DNA of 8,381 nt from Planctomycetota bacterium (lineage in GTDB: Bacteria > Planctomycetota > UBA8108), in the NCBI GenBank assembly GCA_016928605.1, contig JAFGKN010000319.1:1-8381 (forward strand). The letters are read 5' to 3'. This document shows positions 5,515-8,381 of this stretch, piece by piece. Every line of letters starts with the position of its first letter. The stretch's first letter is position 1. The notes beneath the pieces were generated by a model. The model did not search any database. It saw nothing but the letters and a program-made list of their open reading frames with translations, and was not told the DNA's origin. The position numbers were made by a program, and so were the translations under genes.

Positions 5515-6987
5515 ATGTTCCTGACGAGATCAGCCCGCAGCCTCTCGTTCGCCGTACGGCCGCTGGTCGTCGCCAGGTACCTCGCGATGCTCTGCCTGCC
5601 CCTGTCGGCCCTGACGCTCGTCCCCCTCCTCATGTCTGTCATCGCAGGTCAGCATGCCGTAATGTGGCGCACGGCGGTCGTGGTCGGCATCCTGGCGGCG
5701 GCCGGAGGCATCTGCAGCCGCATCCGCTGTACCGAGAGGATCCAGACGAACGAAGGCCTGGCGGTCACGGCGCTCATATTCCTTCTCGCCTCCCTGCTGA
5801 TGGCGTTCCCGCTGACAGGATACGGCATCGGCTTTCTCGATGCCTGGTTCGAGAGCGTCTCCGCCATCACCACGACCGGGCTCTCGACTCTGCCCACGGT
5901 GGAAGACAAACCTTGGACGTTCCTCTTCGCCCGGGCCTGGATGCAGTGGGTCGGGGGCCTGGGGGTGGTCGTGCTCGCGTTGGCGATGCTCGTCCGGCCC
6001 GGCATCAGCGCCAAAAGGCTCGGTTTCAGCGAACAGGAGATAGACAATGTCGTGGGAGGGACCCGGGCCCACGCCCGACGGGTGCTCGCCGTCTACTCGA
6101 TCCTGACGACGGCCGGCATCCTGCTCCTCTGGTCGCTGGGAGCAAGCCTTCTGGATGCCGTCGTGCACGCCTTCGCCGCCATCTCCACGGGAGGGTTCTC
6201 CAACTACGATTCGAGTCTCGCCGGTTTCTCCTCGCCGTGGATCCGGGCGGCGACGACCCTCATGTGCTTCGCCGGCGCCGTGTCGTTCTCGTGGTACTAC
6301 TCGAGCGCCTACCGCAAGCTCCGCACGCTGGCCGGAGATGTCCAGCTGCGCGCGCTCGCGGCAGCGTGCGTCCTCTGTACGATCCTCCTGTTCCTCGCCC
6401 TCCGACCCTCGTTCACCGCGGACGCCCGGGCCCTGGGGCATTCTGCGATGATGGCGATCTCCGCGCAGACGACGGCTGGGTTCGCGAGCCTGCCCGTACC
6501 GGAGCTGCCGTCGGCCGCCAAGCTGGTCCTCATCTGCTCGATGCTCATCGGAGGCGAGCTCGGATCCACCGCGGGCGGTCTCAAGATGCTGCGCTTCGTC
6601 ATTCTCGTCAGGCTGGCTCAGCGGCTCTTCGAGCAGGCGTCGATCCCCCGGCGGAGCGAGATTCCGATCCGGATCGGCCGGTTCACGCTTCAGTCCGAAG
6701 ACCTCGCCGCGGCAGGCGGACTGGCGGCCGCGTATGCGGCGGTCCTCGTGCTTTCCTGGCTCGCTTTCCTCGCCGGCGGCCACGACCCCCTGAATTCGCT
6801 CTTCGAGGTAGCCTCGGCAACGGCGACGGCCGGCCTCTCCGCGGGAGTCGTCGCTCAGGATCTGAGTCCGATTCTCAAGGGCGTTCTCTGCGCAGACATG
6901 CTGATGGGCCGGGTCGAGATCCTGGCCGTTCTCATCCTCATCTTCCCCCCGACCTGGTTCGGCAGGAGGCGTGAATGGCGCGCTTAG
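5515..6987 (+). CDS. trkH: TrkH/KtrB-family potassium uptake membrane subunit
   Basis: This 490-residue integral membrane protein is the ion-conducting subunit of a Trk/Ktr potassium uptake system in the cytoplasmic membrane. The ATG at 5515 has AGGTGA 6 nt upstream. The sequence shows the family's four helix-pore-helix repeats, each with a filter glycine: SAITTTGLSTL (G122), AAISTGGFSNY (G226), ISAQTTAGFASL (G322) and SATATAGLSAG (G440). Other hallmarks are WMQWVGGLGVVVLALAML (142-159), the conserved loop IGGELGSTAGGLKMLRF (345-361) and the C-terminal MGRVEILA motif (464-471). The residues usually Ser/Arg-x before GSTAGG are E348-L349 here, a modest departure near the gating loop. The length is close to E. 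coli TrkH (483), and nothing appears truncated. It overlaps trkA by 13 nt, so the two are almost certainly co-translated and form one complex. Confidence 0.95.
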   Translation: MFLTRSARSLSFAVRPLVVARYLAMLCLPLSALTLVPLLMSVIAGQHAVMWRTAVVVGILAAAGGICSRIRCTERIQTNEGLAVTALIFLLASLLMAFPLTGYGIGFLDAWFESVSAITTTGLSTLPTVEDKPWTFLFARAWMQWVGGLGVVVLALAMLVRPGISAKRLGFSEQEIDNVVGGTRAHARRVLAVYSILTTAGILLLWSLGASLLDAVVHAFAAISTGGFSNYDSSLAGFSSPWIRAATTLMCFAGAVSFSWYYSSAYRKLRTLAGDVQLRALAAACVLCTILLFLALRPSFTADARALGHSAMMAISAQTTAGFASLPVPELPSAAKLVLICSMLIGGELGSTAGGLKMLRFVILVRLAQRLFEQASIPRRSEIPIRIGRFTLQSEDLAAAGGLAAAYAAVLVLSWLAFLAGGHDPLNSLFEVASATATAGLSAGVVAQDLSPILKGVLCADMLMGRVEILAVLILIFPPTWFGRRREWRA

Positions 6988-7634
6988 TCTTCGTTGGGGC
7001 AAGCCCCCTGACCGTGATGACCACCCGGCTCGTCCTTCAGGCCGGACACGAAGTCGTGATCATCGAGGAGAACAAGGACCGCATCGAAGCTCTCCAGCAG
7101 GAACTGGACTGCGGCTTCGTCCACGGCGACGGGAGCCGCCCTTCCGTGCTGGAAGAGATCAGCCCCGAGAACACGGACTTCCTGTTCTGTCTTTCCAGCA
7201 GCGACCAGGACAACATCATCGCTGCTCTGGTCGGCAGATCGCTCGAGATCCGGCGCATCGTGACGAGAGTGGAGGACCCAGATTTCGAGCCTGTGTGCCG
7301 CCGGTTGGGCCTGGAGGACACCATCATTCCAGACCGCCACGTCGCAGGCTCCCTGGCCGATCTGGTCGCGGGTAGTGAGCGGCCGCTCCTGGCCGGAGCA
7401 CTCAAGGGCGGCGTCCGTTTCTTCACCTTCATCGCAGGGCACGAAGATGCGCGCGCGGCCTGCGACCTCGGTCTCCCCGAGGGGTGCCGCGTCGTGGCGG
7501 TGACGCGCGGCGAGGAGTCCGTGATCGCCGAGGACGACACGGAAATCAGGGAAAACGACCTCGTGCTGCTCATCGTCAAGATGGATTCGCTGGAGAATCT
7601 GAAGAACCGCTTCGAGGAAAGCACAGGCGAGTAG
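6975..7634 (+). CDS. trkA: TrkA/KtrA-type RCK regulatory subunit of the potassium uptake system
   Basis: This 219-residue cytoplasmic protein gates the TrkH pore in response to bound nucleotide. The start overlaps the end of trkH, with a perfect AGGAGG (6964-6969) 5 nt upstream. Residues 1 to about 115 form an RCK-N Rossmann domain: first strand and loop RLVFVGASPLT, an acidic residue ending strand 2 (VVIIEEN, E31) that suits NAD(H) rather than NADP(H) binding, then HGDGSRP (50-56) and DQDNIIAALVGRSL (77-90). Residues about 135-219 form an RCK-C (TrkA_C) domain with RVVAVTRGEESVIAEDDTEI and the closing NDLVLLIVKMDSLENLKNRF. With a single RCK-N/RCK-C pair it has the size of KtrA or archaeal TrkA, not the double-length E. 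coli TrkA of about 458 residues, so a homomeric ring is expected. The usual GxGxxG loop is reduced to GASPLT, keeping only the first Gly; similar loops occur in a known subgroup of RCK proteins. Confidence 0.93.
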   Translation: MARLVFVGASPLTVMTTRLVLQAGHEVVIIEENKDRIEALQQELDCGFVHGDGSRPSVLEEISPENTDFLFCLSSSDQDNIIAALVGRSLEIRRIVTRVEDPDFEPVCRRLGLEDTIIPDRHVAGSLADLVAGSERPLLAGALKGGVRFFTFIAGHEDARAACDLGLPEGCRVVAVTRGEESVIAEDDTEIRENDLVLLIVKMDSLENLKNRFEESTGE

Positions 7635-7700
7635 CCCTCCTAGGCTGCAGGGCACTGGGCCGTCTATGAGGTCACCGACGCGGGGGCGGAGCGATCGGTG

Positions 7701-7917
7701 CTACTCGCAGCGGGCCTCGTCTGAGCTGGTGATGAGACCATCGAGGTGCTTGTCGTCGATGTCCTCGAGATCGCTGCCAAGCGGACTCGGGCGCTGGATC
7801 TTCGCCGGTGCGCGACATGGCGCGGCCACGAGTTGTCCCTCGGCAACGGCGGGAAACGCCGCGACGAAGAACCAGGCGATCGCGCCGAGAACACCGCAGC
7901 GGAAAGCGATGGATCAC
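7701..7917 (-). pseudogene. Small secreted-protein gene, apparently frameshifted at its start (or remnant)
   Basis: The minus frame 7913-7701 is open for 70 codons, mostly with G/C third positions, and ends at TAG (7703-7701). It reads as a signal peptide (AFRCGVLGAIAWFFVAAFPAVA, likely cut after AVA) followed by about 46 residues: EGQLVAAPCRAP, an acidic DLEDIDDKHLDGLI stretch and a terminal ARCE. Two Cys lie in the mature part. The frame has no ATG, GTG or TTG before the hydrophobic core. It begins right after the TGA of the upstream gene, in the same phase. A GTG overlapping that TGA (GTGA, 7917-7914) is a natural coupled start but lies in another frame, which turns Arg-rich at once. One base removed (or two added) around 7906-7910 would join GTG-ATC-CAT to the signal peptide. 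This may be a real inactivating frameshift, a sequencing error, or a chance frame. Function is unknown. Confidence 0.33.
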
Positions 7918-8381
7918 TCCGCAGGCAGAATCTTGAGCACACACAGCTTCTGCGGCGGCAGCTCCAGCTCGATCCTCGTTCGCGGGCCGGTGACGGCAAG
8001 CTCGCGGCGCGGCGCGAGCTCGAGCTCCGCTCGGGCGTCGATGAGGATGTACGAGTAGCGGCCCGGCGCGAGGAGATAGAGCTCGGCGCCCATCGCGCGC
8101 GGCTTTTCCCCGAAGTGAAAAAGCTCGGCGGTGAAGCGCGCCCGGCTCGAGTGCGTCACGAGCGCGGCGATGGCGCGCGGCGGGGTGAGCCAGCGCACAG
8201 CGTTGAGGGGAAACACGCGGAACGCGCCGCGGTCGCCCGTGGCGGCGGCGTAGAGGAGATCGGGATCTGGGCGCTTGCTCGCTGCCGGAACTGCTTCCGG
8301 GAACATCATGTCGCTGCCGAAGAGCCTCGGGAAAGTGAGGACTCGATCCGTGAAGCGCACCTCGCTCGTGTAGCCGGGAAA
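7914..8381 (-). CDS. C-terminal part of an unrecognised protein (enters from the right edge)
   Basis: The frame is open from the right edge to a TGA at 7916-7914 and gives 155 residues. The GTG at 8360-8358 is not taken as the start because the frame continues in phase beyond it (FPGYTSE) to the edge and no ribosome-binding site is seen. The sequence is soluble and beta-rich. RFTDRVLTFPRLFG and GDRGAFRVFPLNAVRWLTPP come first, then alternating strands (AIAALVTHS, RFTAELFHFG, AELYLLAPGRYSYILID, RTRIELELPP), ending KLCVLKILPAE. This pattern of short strands near the C-terminus is reminiscent of the beta-sandwich tails of carbohydrate-active or other secreted proteins, but no family motif is visible and no function is assigned. 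Strand and codon use point to a genuine gene, convergent with trkHA. Confidence 0.65.
   Translation of the reverse strand, partial: FPGYTSEVRFTDRVLTFPRLFGSDMMFPEAVPAASKRPDPDLLYAAATGDRGAFRVFPLNAVRWLTPPRAIAALVTHSSRARFTAELFHFGEKPRAMGAELYLLAPGRYSYILIDARAELELAPRRELAVTGPRTRIELELPPQKLCVLKILPAE

Noticed and set aside
5530..7002. 490-codon open frame antisense to trkH
   Set aside because: The product is Arg/Asp/Gly/Glu-rich with no structure, while the plus strand has all four TrkH pore motifs.
7634..7653. GCCCT/AGGGC hairpin right after trkA as a terminator
   Set aside because: A 5-bp stem with a 10-nt loop and no T-run on either side is too weak to call an intrinsic terminator.
7666..8058. Plus-strand open frame opposite the right-end genes
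   Set aside because: It is Ser/Arg-rich and follows the opposite strand's codon pattern; the minus frames are more protein-like.
1..8381. Mobile elements, CRISPR arrays, tRNA or rRNA genes
   Set aside because: No transposase, regularly spaced repeats, terminal repeats or tRNA/rRNA-like sequences were seen on either strand.

Overview
The window is GC-rich (about two thirds G+C by eye), bacterial and densely coding. It has strong Shine-Dalgarno sites, frequent GTG starts and several secreted proteins. The mix of a YetA/PcRGLX-like rhamnogalacturonan lyase, a PL10 pectate lyase, an SBBP-type repeat and a secreted transglutaminase-like protein suggests an uncultured polysaccharide degrader of the Planctomycetota/Verrucomicrobiota/Acidobacteriota kind. 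That placement is an inference from gene content only.

Left part (1-4939), a pectin-degradation locus. A minus-strand gene for a secreted transglutaminase-like protein runs off the left edge (1-449). After a 425-bp divergent intergenic region carrying a long inverted repeat comes a plus-strand, 926-residue secreted YetA/PcRGLX (PL26-like) protein (875-3655). Only 9 bp separate its stop from the stop of a convergent minus-strand gene for a secreted PL10 pectate lyase (3665-4939). The two enzymes would attack complementary pectin backbones: rhamnogalacturonan I and homogalacturonan/pectate. The pectate lyase carries what looks like a single SBBP beta-propeller repeat between its signal peptide and catalytic domain, the oddest architecture in the window.

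Middle (4940-5514), a 575-bp divergent regulatory region between the pectate lyase and the potassium genes. It holds imperfect direct repeats, an AT-rich island, nested inverted repeats, a fair sigma70-type promoter (TTGCAA-17-TACACT) pointing at the potassium operon, and a possible 63-residue small ORF whose stop codon overlaps the trkH ribosome-binding site.

Right-centre (5515-7634), a two-gene K+ uptake operon. It encodes a TrkH/KtrB-type channel-like membrane subunit with four pore loops and, overlapping it by 13 nt, a single-RCK TrkA/KtrA-type gating subunit.

Right end (7635-8381), minus strand. The C-terminal 155 residues of an unrecognised protein enter from beyond the right edge. They are followed by a GTGA stop/start overlap and a 70-codon open frame that encodes a convincing signal peptide but has no usable in-frame start. 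This looks like a frameshifted or decayed small secreted-protein gene.

No tRNA, rRNA, CRISPR array, insertion sequence or other mobile element was seen.
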